DNA from: Prosthecobacter algae
Lineage (GTDB): Bacteria > Verrucomicrobiota > Verrucomicrobiia > Verrucomicrobiales > Verrucomicrobiaceae
Reading direction: 5' to 3'
Length of the DNA: 64,000 nt
Assembly: GCF_039542385.1 (NCBI RefSeq)
Contig: NZ_BAABIA010000002.1
Span: 434,001-498,000, forward strand
The translations under genes were made by a program, and so were the position numbers. Below, in pieces: positions 35,300 through 44,212 of this stretch; within the stretch, counting starts at the first letter, position 1; every line of letters begins with the position of its first letter. The notes beneath the pieces are model-generated. The model was not told the DNA's origin. It worked only from the letters and a program-made list of their open reading frames with translations, and did no database searches.

Positions 35300-36328
35300 A
35301 TGGATCTCAAGACCCAGCTCATCGCCCAAGCTCATGAACTGGGCTTTGCCGACTGCCGAATCGCCCATGCCAGACCAGCGGCGCACCGGGAGATCTATGA
35401 GCAATGGGTGGCTGAGGGGAAATATGGCGACATGGCCTGGATGGCGCGGAACATGGACCGCCGCACAGACCCAACCGTGGTGCAGCCGGGGGCCAAGACG
35501 GTGATCGTGCTGGCCATGAATTATTATCAAGGGCCTGCGCCAGCCACCGCCGCTGGCGGCTACCGCATCGCCCGTTATGCCTGGAATGAGGATTACCATG
35601 ACCTCATCGTGGCCAAGCTCAAGGCGCTGGATGCCTTTCTCATCCAGCATGGCGGCACGCAGAGATACTATGTGGATACCGGCCCGGTGCTGGAGCGGGA
35701 TTTTGCCAGCGAGGCTGGGCTAGGCTGGGGCGGGAAAAGCACCATGCAGATCCACCGCCAACTCGGCACGTGGTTTTTCCTAGCCGAACTCATCAGCACC
35801 CTGGACCTGGCCGTGGATACCCCCGCCCGTGACCTGTGTGGCAAATGCACCCGCTGCATGGTGGCCTGCCCCACCCAGGCCATCACCGCCCCACGCCGCA
35901 TGGATGCACGCCGCTGTGTGAGCTACCTCACCATTGAGAGCAAAGGCCCCATTCCTCTGGAATTTCGCCGGGCCATGGGTGACCGGATTTATGGCTGTGA
36001 CGACTGCCTCAGCGCCTGCCCTTGGAACAAGTTTGCCCAGCTTTCCCAGGAAGCGACCTTTCAGGCCCGAGAGACCATGTTTAACCAAAAGTTGCGCGAT
36101 TTCCTCACCCTCACAGATGAATCTTTTCGCGCCCTGTTTGCCAAATCTCCCATCAAGCGTATCAAACGCCCGGCCTTTCTCCGCAATGTCTGCGTGGCTC
36201 TCGGCAATGTGGGCACGCAAGAGGATGTGCCCGCCCTGGAGACAGCCGCGCAGGATGATCACCCACTGATCGCCGAGCACGCCGAGTGGGCCCTTCAGGA
36301 AATCCAGACACGCGGCAACAAAGTATAG
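35300..36328 (+). CDS. queG: Epoxyqueuosine reductase QueG
   Basis: A 342-residue iron-sulfur enzyme that reduces epoxyqueuosine in tRNA to queuosine, the last step of the pathway. Motifs: GDMAWMARNMDRR, TGPVLERDFASEAGLGWGGKST (cobalamin-side block, positions about 130-155), the first cluster CGKCTRCMVACPTQ and the second CDDCLSACPW. A C-terminal HEAT-like repeat (NVGTQEDVPALETAAQDDHPLI) is present. It starts 5 bases after the ArsR-type gene, so the two may be co-transcribed although their functions differ. Other que genes are not in the window. Confidence 0.96.
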   Translation: MDLKTQLIAQAHELGFADCRIAHARPAAHREIYEQWVAEGKYGDMAWMARNMDRRTDPTVVQPGAKTVIVLAMNYYQGPAPATAAGGYRIARYAWNEDYHDLIVAKLKALDAFLIQHGGTQRYYVDTGPVLERDFASEAGLGWGGKSTMQIHRQLGTWFFLAELISTLDLAVDTPARDLCGKCTRCMVACPTQAITAPRRMDARRCVSYLTIESKGPIPLEFRRAMGDRIYGCDDCLSACPWNKFAQLSQEATFQARETMFNQKLRDFLTLTDESFRALFAKSPIKRIKRPAFLRNVCVALGNVGTQEDVPALETAAQDDHPLIAEHAEWALQEIQTRGNKV

Positions 36329-36394
36329 GTTCAGGTCAGCTTTGTTCAGGAGCCTCCAGCAAAGGTGGCTGGCAGCCTGCTCATAGGGCTTGCG

Positions 36395-37144
36395 ATGAAA
36401 TGCCTGCTCTTGATCGCTGTCCTGACCACCCCCGCAGGGGCTTGGGCTTCAACGCTGCTTTACTCCCATACCGGCGCGGCCAATCCTACGACTGAGGGTT
36501 GGATCCGCACATCCACCACCACCGTCGTGGCGGAAGCTTTCGATGACGATGGTCGCGACGTCTGGCGGGTCTATGATCCGGGCCTTAGCAGTGGCGGCAC
36601 CAGCCTGACTTACGCCGCCGTCATGAACGCAACCTTGGCGAGTGCCACGATGGCCTCCGGCTGGGATCTTTCCGCCACCCTCAGCATCCCCACAGATGAT
36701 CCCAGCATCGGCAGCGCCATCGGCACAGACAGCAATGCCTGGGTAGGGCTCATCGTGAACGAGACCCCCACCAACCGCCGCGCCTGGGCCCTGATGTTCG
36801 GGCGTGCAGCCAATGGTGACACTTTGGTGGCTGCCTACGGGGTATCCGGTACGCGCACGCTTTCCCCTGGCTATCACGACTACAGCCTCATTTATGATCC
36901 GGTGACCGCCCTGGCGACCATCACCATTGATGGCGAAGTGTGGAAGACCTATTCGGGATCCAGCATCGCAGGGAACGGGACACAGCAGGTTTACTGGGGC
37001 GATAACAATGGCCAGGCCACCATCATCCCACCCCGCACGGTCTATTACGAGTCCATCCAGTTTTCCACTGTGCCCGAGCCTTCCCGAATGCTGCTTCTCG
37101 GTCTCGGTGTGATCCCCTCCATCCTGCGCCGCAAACGCCGTTAG
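36395..37144 (+). CDS. PEP-CTERM surface protein
   Basis: A 249-residue secreted protein. Signal peptide at residues 1-18 (MKCLLLIAVLTTPAGAWA). The middle is a beta-rich region that may be a LamG/concanavalin-like sandwich (AWVGLIVNETPTNRRAWALMFGR, DYSLIYDPVTALATITIDG). The C-terminus is the PEP-CTERM sorting signal VPEPSRMLLLGLGV...RRKRR: Pro-Glu-Pro, hydrophobic helix and basic tail, cut and attached by an exosortase. The ATG at 36395 was chosen over 36365 because it starts the signal peptide. No exosortase gene is in the window. Confidence 0.9.
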   Translation: MKCLLLIAVLTTPAGAWASTLLYSHTGAANPTTEGWIRTSTTTVVAEAFDDDGRDVWRVYDPGLSSGGTSLTYAAVMNATLASATMASGWDLSATLSIPTDDPSIGSAIGTDSNAWVGLIVNETPTNRRAWALMFGRAANGDTLVAAYGVSGTRTLSPGYHDYSLIYDPVTALATITIDGEVWKTYSGSSIAGNGTQQVYWGDNNGQATIIPPRTVYYESIQFSTVPEPSRMLLLGLGVIPSILRRKRR

Positions 37145-37207
37145 ATTTCCTGGCAATCTGGTTTTTCCCGCCCTTGCCCTGACGGCGGGCCTTTTCACAG
37201 TGAAGTC

Positions 37208-37462
37208 ATGCCAGACATCTCACCTGAAGCCGTCATCACCCTCATCCTTCAGCACCAGATTGTGGAAACAGACGAGGCCCTGATGGCCGATGCGGACCTG
37301 TTCGCCAAAGGGCTCGACTCGATGGCCATGATGCAGCTCATGCTCCATCTGGAGCGGGAATTCGGCGTGCGCATCTCGCCTGCCGACATGACGCGCAATC
37401 ACTTCGCCACCGCCCGGGTGCTCGCCGGCTGGCTTTCCCACCCCAACCGCAGCGCCGCATGA
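37208..37462 (+). CDS. Acyl carrier protein
   Basis: An 84-residue acyl/peptidyl carrier protein with the phosphopantetheine site FAKGLDSMAMMQLM (Ser38). Helices and the acidic surface are normal for ACP. It overlaps the downstream FAD oxidoreductase start by 4 bases (ATGA), so the pair is translated together. It is probably not the housekeeping AcpP, because no fab genes are near and the sequence lacks the usual GADSLD. It likely carries an acyl or aminoacyl group for a local surface-glycan or lipid pathway. Confidence 0.9.
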   Translation: MPDISPEAVITLILQHQIVETDEALMADADLFAKGLDSMAMMQLMLHLEREFGVRISPADMTRNHFATARVLAGWLSHPNRSAA

Positions 37463-38673
37463 CTCTGGAGGCCGATGTCATCGTGGCAGGCGGCGGCAGT
37501 GCAGGGCTGGCCGCCGGGCTAGCCGCCGCGCGCGCCGGAGCACGCACCGTGCTGCTGGAGCGCCAGACCAAGCTAGGAGGCATGGGCACCCATGCCCTCG
37601 TCCATACTTTCTGCGGCCTCTTTCACCCGGATGTCTCCCAACCCTGGGCCTGGCTGAATCCAGGCATCTCCATCGAGATCGGCCAGACCATGATGGAGCG
37701 CACCGGACAAACAGCCCCGGACCTGATGGGCAAGGTTTACGTCTTACGCCAGCACCCCTCCCTCTATGCGCTCATCGCCGATGAACTCTGCCGCGCCGAG
37801 CCAAATCTCACCATCCTGACCGGCACCGAATGGACTGGCCTGGAAAGGGCCGCGCAAGGTTGGCATCTCGAGGTCATCACCCGGGGTGCCCGGAGATCTT
37901 TGCGGGCCAAATCTCTCATAGACACCTCCGGCGATGCCACGGGAGCCCGCCTCCTGCAGCCAGACTGGTGCCAGCAGGCCGAGCCCGCCCGCCTCTACCG
38001 CCCCGCCTACATCGCCTGCTTTCACGGCGTGCAGGGAGTACACGATGATGGCTGGCGTTTGCAAACCGGCGCGATGATCGTGCGCGCCATCCGCGATGGC
38101 CTGCTGCCCGGCCCAGCCATTGGTGCTGCCTTTCGGGACTCCCCTTTCCCTGGCGAAACCTTTGTCACCGTGGATTTGGAAGCAGGTCAGGGCGACTGGG
38201 ACCCCTTCGATCCCGTGAAGCGTGCCCGGGTGGAGCAAGAAGGCCGCGAAGTGGTGATGGCGCTGTGGAGCCACCTGCGCCAGACGCATCCCGACTTCCA
38301 GGCATGCCCGCCCCCCATGCTGCCAGTGAAGGCAGGCATCCGCGAAACGGCGCGTTACATCGGCGACTACGTGATCACCGGAGAGGACCTGGCCACCAGC
38401 CGTCGTTTTGAAGACGATGTCGCTCTCGCAGGCTGGCCGATGGAAAAGCGCGAAAATGCCCGCGGCCCCAAGTTTCGTTACTTCGATCAGCACACGCCAC
38501 CCGGCATCCCCGCACGCTGCCTGCGGCGCCAGGATGCGCCCGGCCTCTTTTTTGCAGGCCGTTGCCTTTCGGCCGATCATGAAGCCCTCGCCTCCCTGCG
38601 AGTCATGGGCACCTGCATGGCCACCGGCGAGGCCGCCGGCAAAATGGCGGTGGACTTTGCCTCCCGCTGCTGA
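37459..38673 (+). CDS. FAD-dependent oxidoreductase paired with an ACP
   Basis: A 404-residue flavoprotein. The FAD motif VIVAGGGSAGLAAGLAAARAG opens the chain and is followed by VLLERQTKLGGMGTHALVHT. The latter half includes the second nucleotide-binding block GLFFAGRCLSADHEALASLRVMGTCMATG in part. It resembles FAD_oxidored (PF12831)-type enzymes. Translation is coupled to the ACP (ATGA overlap), suggesting it oxidises or dehydrogenates a substrate tethered to that carrier. The following glycosyltransferase gene starts 15 bases after the stop, so the three form one transcriptional unit. Confidence 0.85.
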   Translation: MTLEADVIVAGGGSAGLAAGLAAARAGARTVLLERQTKLGGMGTHALVHTFCGLFHPDVSQPWAWLNPGISIEIGQTMMERTGQTAPDLMGKVYVLRQHPSLYALIADELCRAEPNLTILTGTEWTGLERAAQGWHLEVITRGARRSLRAKSLIDTSGDATGARLLQPDWCQQAEPARLYRPAYIACFHGVQGVHDDGWRLQTGAMIVRAIRDGLLPGPAIGAAFRDSPFPGETFVTVDLEAGQGDWDPFDPVKRARVEQEGREVVMALWSHLRQTHPDFQACPPPMLPVKAGIRETARYIGDYVITGEDLATSRRFEDDVALAGWPMEKRENARGPKFRYFDQHTPPGIPARCLRRQDAPGLFFAGRCLSADHEALASLRVMGTCMATGEAAGKMAVDFASRC

Positions 38674-38688
38674 CATTGGCATGCCCGC

Positions 38689-39882
38689 ATGCGCCTGCTC
38701 TGCCTGACGAACCTTTTCCCCGATACCCACCAGCCCTGGCGGGGACTGGACAATGTGACGCTGCTCCACGCCATGAAGGCAGAGATGCCCGAGGCCGATA
38801 TCCGCGTGCTCTGCATGCGTCCCGGCCATGGCTTCTGGGCAGGAAAAACATGCCCGCTTCAATGCCGTGCTGGGGATGAGTCCCTGCACCCCAGCTACCA
38901 CTGGACCCCTTACGTGCCCAAATTTGGCGGGCTGAATGACCGCCTCTACTCACTGGCCGTGCGCCGCGCCCTGAAATCACTTCCCCAAGGCTGGAAACCG
39001 GAGGCGCTGCTGGTGCCCTGGCTGTTTCCCGATGCCTGCGGCGTCAACCGTGTCCGCGAATTGGAATGGCTGCCACTCTTGTCCGTCGCGCAGGGTTCAG
39101 ACGTTCATCAATACCTGGACATGCCCCTGCGGCGGAAAGCCATCCTGGCCCTTAGCCAGCGCGCCCACATCATCACTCGCAGCGAAGATCTGCGGCAGCG
39201 GCTGCTGCGATCCCAGGCCCCACCGGAAAATGTAAGCACCGTTTACAACGGGGTGGACATCCACACCTTCCATCCTGGCGACAAGCAGGAGGCCAGACAG
39301 CGGCTGGGATTGCCCCTTGCACCTAGCACCCTGCTGTTTGTCGGCAATTTTTTGCCGGTCAAAGGGCTGGATCTGCTCATTGAGGCCACTGCCTTGCTCA
39401 ATCAAAAGACTCCCGTGCATCTTGTCCTCATCGGCAGCGGTCCCTTGGAGCCGGAACTGCGCAGCCTCTGCCAAACGCGAGGGTTGGGGACTGAGCAGGT
39501 CACCTTTGCCGGACGCAAAGGCCCCGCCGAAGTGGCACACTACATGCGCGCCGCCGATGCTGTGTGTCTTTCCAGCCTCAATGAAGGAGTACCCAACGTC
39601 CTCCTGGAAGCCTTTTCCAGCGGCCGTGCCTTTGTCTCCACCGCCGTCGGCGGCATTTCAGAAATCACCTCCCTCTCACCCTCCGGAGGATTTCTCGTTA
39701 AGGGACGCCAACCCGCCGACTATGCCGAGACGCTTCACCAGGCACTATCCCAGCCTCCGAATGAAATCGCCCTAAGCAAGTATGCACAAAGTCATTCTTG
39801 GCCCAAATGCGCCCAAACTTATTGGCAGCAGTTGTTTGATCTGAGCAAAAAACTCCGTAACGTAAGGTTATATTTGAAGTAG
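38689..39882 (+). CDS. GT4-family glycosyltransferase
   Basis: A 397-residue GT-B glycosyltransferase of family 4. LPLAPSTLLFVGNFLPVKGLDLL marks the start of the donor-binding half, and SSLNEGVPNVLLEAFSSGRAFVSTAVGGI is the conserved E-x7-E block. The N-terminal half begins MRLLCLTNLFPDTHQPWRG. It probably transfers a sugar from a nucleotide donor to a lipid-linked or polysaccharide acceptor. It is 15 bases after the FAD oxidoreductase gene and 31 bases before the phospho-sugar transferase, which would act first in such a pathway. Confidence 0.94.
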   Translation: MRLLCLTNLFPDTHQPWRGLDNVTLLHAMKAEMPEADIRVLCMRPGHGFWAGKTCPLQCRAGDESLHPSYHWTPYVPKFGGLNDRLYSLAVRRALKSLPQGWKPEALLVPWLFPDACGVNRVRELEWLPLLSVAQGSDVHQYLDMPLRRKAILALSQRAHIITRSEDLRQRLLRSQAPPENVSTVYNGVDIHTFHPGDKQEARQRLGLPLAPSTLLFVGNFLPVKGLDLLIEATALLNQKTPVHLVLIGSGPLEPELRSLCQTRGLGTEQVTFAGRKGPAEVAHYMRAADAVCLSSLNEGVPNVLLEAFSSGRAFVSTAVGGISEITSLSPSGGFLVKGRQPADYAETLHQALSQPPNEIALSKYAQSHSWPKCAQTYWQQLFDLSKKLRNVRLYLK

Positions 39883-39913
39883 TACTTATCGAAAGTCCTT
39901 CGAATGACCTTCT

Positions 39914-41401
39914 GTGGCAACACAGTTCTCCCGCTCCATGCTTCTTCCCGGCACAAGTCATTGGATGTCCATCGCCCGTCGCGGCAGTCGCGACGGACTA
40001 CTTTTCGTGTTCTGCTTTCTTGCAGCGAACTACGTGAGGTTTCAAACCTTTTGGAAACTCGACCATTACCTGCTGCCCATCGGCGTGGGGGCGCTCATCC
40101 TCGTCACGGCCTCCTACATCCTGGGCCTGTATTCGGTGGAGTCACGGGGGCGCTCACGCTTTTTTGTCCACGGGCTCTTTTTCAGCCTCGCCTTCCTGGC
40201 AGCTTTCATAGCCGTGATCGTGGTCGGTTATGTGGATTTTGGCACCCGGGTGGGGCGCGGCTTTATGCTGCTGGGACTTACGACGGCCTATCCCTCTCTC
40301 ATGCTCCATCATTGGGTGATGTTTAACAAACATCGCTTTGCCCCAGAGCGCGTGGCCTTCGTGGCAGAGACGCCGAGCGAACTCGAAGAATATCAGTCCC
40401 TGCGGGAATTGAAGCCTCGCGGCATTGAAATCGTCGGTCGCCTCTCCGTTCGGGAATCAGACCGGGGTTCGGATGTTCTTGGCCGCCTGAAGCATGCTGG
40501 GTCCCTCATCACACGTCACAAGATTGACCGCATCGTTTTTGCCGACTGGCGGCTGGGCGATCCTTACTCGCGCCCGCTGCTCAGGCAGTTGCGCTACTCC
40601 GGCATGACCTGTAGTCCGTTGATCAGTCTCTGTGAAGAATACCTCCAGTATGTGCCTCTGCATCTCGTGACCAATGAGTGGCTGATGCACTCGGAAAGCG
40701 CACCACGGGATTTCTACTTTCGTAAACTGAAGCGCACCTTTGATGTCCTCACCTCCCTGATGCTGCTCATCCTACTTTCCGGACCGCTTCTGGTCGGGAT
40801 GGCCATCGTAAAGATCTTCTCCCCGGACGGCCCGCTGTTTTTCACCCAGGAACGGATCGGCCGTTTTGGCAAAAAGTTCAAGATTCTCAAGCTGCGCTCC
40901 ATGCGCACCGATGCCGAAGTCAACGGCCCACAATGGTCCAGCGGCACCAAGGATCCCCGTGTATTCCCAGGCGGAAAGCTGCTGCGCCAGTACCGCATCG
41001 ATGAAATCCCCCAGCTCTTCAACATCCTGCGCGGAGACATGTCCTTCGTCGGGCCGCGCCCAGAGCAGCCTGCCTTTGTCACGAAGCTGGCCGAGGAACT
41101 CGCCTTTTATCAGGAGCGCCACATGATCCACCCCGGACTCACCGGCTGGGCCCAGGTGAGTTATCCCTATGGGTCCACCACCGACGACGCCCGCTGCAAG
41201 CTCGAGTACGACCTCTACTACCTGAAGCACGCAGGCATCGTTTTTGATCTCCTCATCTTGCTCGACACCATCCGCGTCGTCCTCATCGGTGGCATGAAAA
41301 AGGAGACACAAAAACCACGCTACCTGGCCACCCCGACCTCCAAGACTACCTCCGTCCCAGTGATGTCCTCCCCCCAGCAAGACGCTGCTGCGGCTGCCTA
41401 A
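39914..41401 (+). CDS. Polyprenyl-phosphate sugar-1-phosphate transferase (WbaP-like)
   Basis: A 495-residue membrane enzyme that starts a surface polysaccharide by moving a sugar-1-phosphate onto the lipid carrier. About four helices at residues 30-140 are followed by a CoA-binding-like domain, then a helix (LTSLMLLILLSGPLLVGMAIV) and the catalytic sugar-transferase region: QERIGRFGKKFKILKLRSM, DEIPQLFNILRGDMSFVGPRPEQP and HPGLTGWAQV. The final part is unique and Ser/Thr-rich. A GTG start at 39914 was used; the ATG at 39938 is an alternative. It converges on the gamma-glutamyltransferase with 10 bases between stops. Confidence 0.94.
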   Translation: MATQFSRSMLLPGTSHWMSIARRGSRDGLLFVFCFLAANYVRFQTFWKLDHYLLPIGVGALILVTASYILGLYSVESRGRSRFFVHGLFFSLAFLAAFIAVIVVGYVDFGTRVGRGFMLLGLTTAYPSLMLHHWVMFNKHRFAPERVAFVAETPSELEEYQSLRELKPRGIEIVGRLSVRESDRGSDVLGRLKHAGSLITRHKIDRIVFADWRLGDPYSRPLLRQLRYSGMTCSPLISLCEEYLQYVPLHLVTNEWLMHSESAPRDFYFRKLKRTFDVLTSLMLLILLSGPLLVGMAIVKIFSPDGPLFFTQERIGRFGKKFKILKLRSMRTDAEVNGPQWSSGTKDPRVFPGGKLLRQYRIDEIPQLFNILRGDMSFVGPRPEQPAFVTKLAEELAFYQERHMIHPGLTGWAQVSYPYGSTTDDARCKLEYDLYYLKHAGIVFDLLILLDTIRVVLIGGMKKETQKPRYLATPTSKTTSVPVMSSPQQDAAAAA

Positions 41402-41411
41402 TCCCACAAGA

Positions 41412-43082
41412 TCAAAGGCCGTCGGCCTTGCCCGGCACGCGTGGGTCATGGGCTGGCACCAGCTTATTCCGCTGGCTGTCCCACATCACCGCCTGACAGG
41501 CCCCAAAGGCAGAGGTGCGATCCAGCCTGTGCCCCAAGGCCTCCACTCTCTGAAGAGTCTCCACATCGAATTGGGTCTCGATCTTCAGCTCATCTGGATT
41601 CCATTGATGATGAAAACGCGGCTGGGCCAGGGCCGCATTTGGACCCAGGCCATCATCAATCACCCGGCTGATCAACAGCAGCGTTTGCGTAATGATCGTC
41701 GGCCCGCCTGCCGCCCCCACACTTAACAGCGGCGCACCGTCCTTGAAGACCAGCGTCGGGCTCATGCTGGAAAGAGGCCGCTTCCCTGGAGCGATGGCAT
41801 TGGCCTCAGCACCGATGAGCTTGAAGGCATTCGGCACTCCGGGCTGCACAGAGAAGTCATCCATTTCGTTGTTCAGCAGCACCCCCGTCCCAGGGATCAC
41901 CACCTTGCTGCCAAAGGCGGTGTTGATGGTCTGATTCAGGGCCACCCAGTTACCCTCCGCATCGGCGGTGGAAAGGTGGGTCGTGTGCTTGCCAAAAACA
42001 TCCCCTTCCCAGCGCGGCGGCGTGTGGTGGGCGGGTACGGGCGTGACATGATCCAGGTCGATTTGACGGGCCAAGTCTGCCGCATAGGCCTTGTCCACGA
42101 GGCCCTTGGGCACGGGTGCAAAGTCAGGATCTCCCAGCCAGTGCGCCCGGTCGGCAAAGGCCAGTTTCATGGCCTCCGTCACCACGTGGATGCGGCTGCT
42201 TTCGCGAAGATGCCGGAGAGGAAAGTTCTCCAGAATATTCAGGATCTGCGCCACATGCACTCCGCCACTGCTCGGCGGGGGCATGCAGACCAGCTCAAAC
42301 CCCCGATAGGAAGTGCGCACCGGCTCGCGCTCGATCGCCCGGTAATTCTCAAAATCGGCCACGGTGGCGATGCCCCCATTTTCCTTCATCCAGGCCGCCG
42401 TCTTTTGGGCAAACTCGCCTCCATAAAACCACGCCAGCCCCTGATCCGCCACAGCGCGATAAGTCACAGCGAGGTCCTTCTGCACCAGCAACTCCCCCTT
42501 TTTTAGTGGAGTGCCATCTGCATGCAGAAAGATGGCCGCTGCCGCTGGAAATCGGCGCAGCTTTTCAGCCGTGGCAGACAATTTCCGCGCATAGACCTCA
42601 TCCACCGGAAATCCCCTTTCGGCCAGGTCCGCCGCCGGACGTAGCAGATCCGCCAGAGACAGCCTTCCATGCTTTTTCAGGGCCAGTTCATAGGCCCTCA
42701 GCGCCCCCGGGATGCCCGGTGCCAGCGCCCCCGTCTTGCTAGCCTCATCATCCACCTTTCCACCGATGACATACATGTCCCGGTGAGCCGCAGCCGGGGC
42801 CATTTCACGGCCATCAATTGCCGTCTGGCTTCCGTCCGCCGCCCGGATGACGATGAAACAACCGCCTCCAATGCCGGAATTGTGACCGTCCACCACCCCC
42901 AGGGTCAGCGCCGCTGCAATCGCGGCATCCACTGCATTTCCCCCACGCGCATAGGCTGCCGTGGCGGCATCGGTGGCCAAAGGATGAACCGTGGCTGCTG
43001 CGAATCGTGCAAAACCTGGTTCCTGACCTGCGGCGGAAAACACCAGTATTCCGACAAAAAAGGAACAAAACAGCAGTTTCAT
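41412..43082 (-). CDS. ggt: Gamma-glutamyltransferase
   Basis: A 556-residue gamma-glutamyltransferase, made as a proenzyme that cuts itself. The nucleophile is Thr367 in the KHTTHLSTAD motif, matching the conserved T-T-H-x-S. Other hallmarks: AYARGGNAVDAAIAAALTLGVV, SGIGGGCFIV, PPPSSGGVH and RPLSSMSPTLV, which holds the oxyanion Ser pair. A signal peptide (residues 1-18) predicts periplasmic location, where it degrades glutathione. An ATG nine codons upstream (43109) is less likely since it would displace the signal. It is divergent from the DUF3313-like gene by 50 bases. Confidence 0.95.
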   Translation of the reverse strand: MKLLFCSFFVGILVFSAAGQEPGFARFAAATVHPLATDAATAAYARGGNAVDAAIAAALTLGVVDGHNSGIGGGCFIVIRAADGSQTAIDGREMAPAAAHRDMYVIGGKVDDEASKTGALAPGIPGALRAYELALKKHGRLSLADLLRPAADLAERGFPVDEVYARKLSATAEKLRRFPAAAAIFLHADGTPLKKGELLVQKDLAVTYRAVADQGLAWFYGGEFAQKTAAWMKENGGIATVADFENYRAIEREPVRTSYRGFELVCMPPPSSGGVHVAQILNILENFPLRHLRESSRIHVVTEAMKLAFADRAHWLGDPDFAPVPKGLVDKAYAADLARQIDLDHVTPVPAHHTPPRWEGDVFGKHTTHLSTADAEGNWVALNQTINTAFGSKVVIPGTGVLLNNEMDDFSVQPGVPNAFKLIGAEANAIAPGKRPLSSMSPTLVFKDGAPLLSVGAAGGPTIITQTLLLISRVIDDGLGPNAALAQPRFHHQWNPDELKIETQFDVETLQRVEALGHRLDRTSAFGACQAVMWDSQRNKLVPAHDPRVPGKADGL

Positions 43083-43132
43083 GACACTAAACGTAGCGAT
43101 TCTATCCACACACGTCCATCCTCCCTCGTGAA

Positions 43133-43903
43133 ATGATTGCAGTCCGCCTCTGTTTTTGTCTTCTCCTGTTCAGCTTCTCAGCCTGCAGTTCGCTGGAGCG
43201 TCTCGCCAAAGCGGGGGCCGCCAAACCCTCCCCCTTTCTCGCCCATGGCGCGGAAATGAAGAAGACCCAGGCGAAACACGATCCCTTCCTGCGCGTGTGG
43301 CGAAACCCGTCCAAGGAAGCCTGGGCCAAAGCCGAGACCAAAAAGACTCTCTTCATCGCCCCCGTCAATCTTGAGCACCTGCGGCCCATGACCAAGCCGC
43401 TCTCAAGGGTGGAAGTGCGGGAAAAATCCCGTCAAAAAGAAGCGAAGAAACTCGCCACCTACATCCACGACCAATTTTCCCAGGCCTTTCGTTCCTCCGC
43501 CAATCCTCGCTACCAGCTTGTGGATGCTCCGCAGAAAGACAGCGTGACGCTTGAGATCGCTGTGGTGGAGTTCAACCCCAATTCCATCGCCGCCGGCGTC
43601 ACCCGCCGTGCCATCAACATCCTGGCCGTACCAGGTGCGGAATCCCTGGTCGGCAGGCCTCTGAAAGGCAACATCGCCATTGAAGGCCGGGTCTACGACC
43701 CTGAGCAAAAACAAAGCCTCTACGAGTTTGCCGATGCAGAGCACAACCGCTCCGCCCTCATCCTCTCCGTCCACGACTACAATCCCTACAGTGCCGCCCG
43801 CAAGATTGTTCGCGAATGGGCTGGCCAATTTGAGCAGATCACCCGCACACCCGCAGGCGGTCGCGTTAAGGACAGCTCGCCCTTCACTTTGCTCCTGTGG
43901 TGA
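43133..43903 (+). CDS. DUF3313-like lipoprotein
   Basis: A 256-residue lipoprotein with the lipobox FSAC (Cys18). The mature part includes TLFIAPVNLEHL, YQLVDAPQKDSVTLEIAVVEFNPN, and a C-terminal SALILSVHDYNPYSAARKIVREWAGQF, a pattern I recall for DUF3313 proteins of unknown role. Its stop abuts that of the convergent mini PEP-CTERM gene with no bases between them. Confidence 0.8.
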   Translation: MIAVRLCFCLLLFSFSACSSLERLAKAGAAKPSPFLAHGAEMKKTQAKHDPFLRVWRNPSKEAWAKAETKKTLFIAPVNLEHLRPMTKPLSRVEVREKSRQKEAKKLATYIHDQFSQAFRSSANPRYQLVDAPQKDSVTLEIAVVEFNPNSIAAGVTRRAINILAVPGAESLVGRPLKGNIAIEGRVYDPEQKQSLYEFADAEHNRSALILSVHDYNPYSAARKIVREWAGQFEQITRTPAGGRVKDSSPFTLLLW

Positions 43904-44128
43904 TCAATTCCCGCGCTTCAGGTTCAGCCAAGCCTGACGATAGGTAAAGGCAATGGCCAAGATCCCCACTCCCAGCAAGATGGCACGAGAAGGCTCCGGC
44001 ACTGGCAGCACGTCCGCAGCAACAGTCGGAGTCCACAAAAACTCACCAGTCTTGTCAGTATGATCTGACGCGGCTGTAGCCAAAGTGGCCAAAGCAATCG
44101 AGAAAAGCCAGTAAAAGAATGAGCGCAT
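43904..44128 (-). CDS. Very short PEP-CTERM protein
   Basis: A 74-residue protein consisting almost entirely of a signal peptide (MRSFFYWLFSIALATLATAA), a spacer of about 20 residues (SDHTDKTGEFLWTPTVAADV) and a PEP-CTERM signal (LPVPEPSRAILLGVGILAIAF, basic tail NLKRGN). After processing only about 25 residues would remain. The ATG at 44128 is used; the longer frame to 44158 would add residues before the signal. It may be a decayed surface protein or a small peptide sorted by exosortase. It abuts the convergent DUF3313-like stop. Confidence 0.72.
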   Translation of the reverse strand: MRSFFYWLFSIALATLATAASDHTDKTGEFLWTPTVAADVLPVPEPSRAILLGVGILAIAFTYRQAWLNLKRGN

Positions 44129-44212
44129 CTGCCTAAAGGTTAAGCAATTTACGCACAAAAATCAAATTTACCTGCGATCTGCAAGATAAAACAATCCACC
44201 CACCAAAACGGT

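Noticed and set aside
37744..38901. 385-codon open frame on the minus strand
   Set aside because: Antisense of the FAD oxidoreductase gene, which is supported by motifs and by the ATGA overlap with the ACP gene.
41414..41428. Inverted repeat AAGGCC/GGCCTT at the convergent ends of ggt and the sugar transferase
   Set aside because: It lies within the end of the ggt coding sequence and has no adjacent T-run in either direction, so a terminator cannot be supported.
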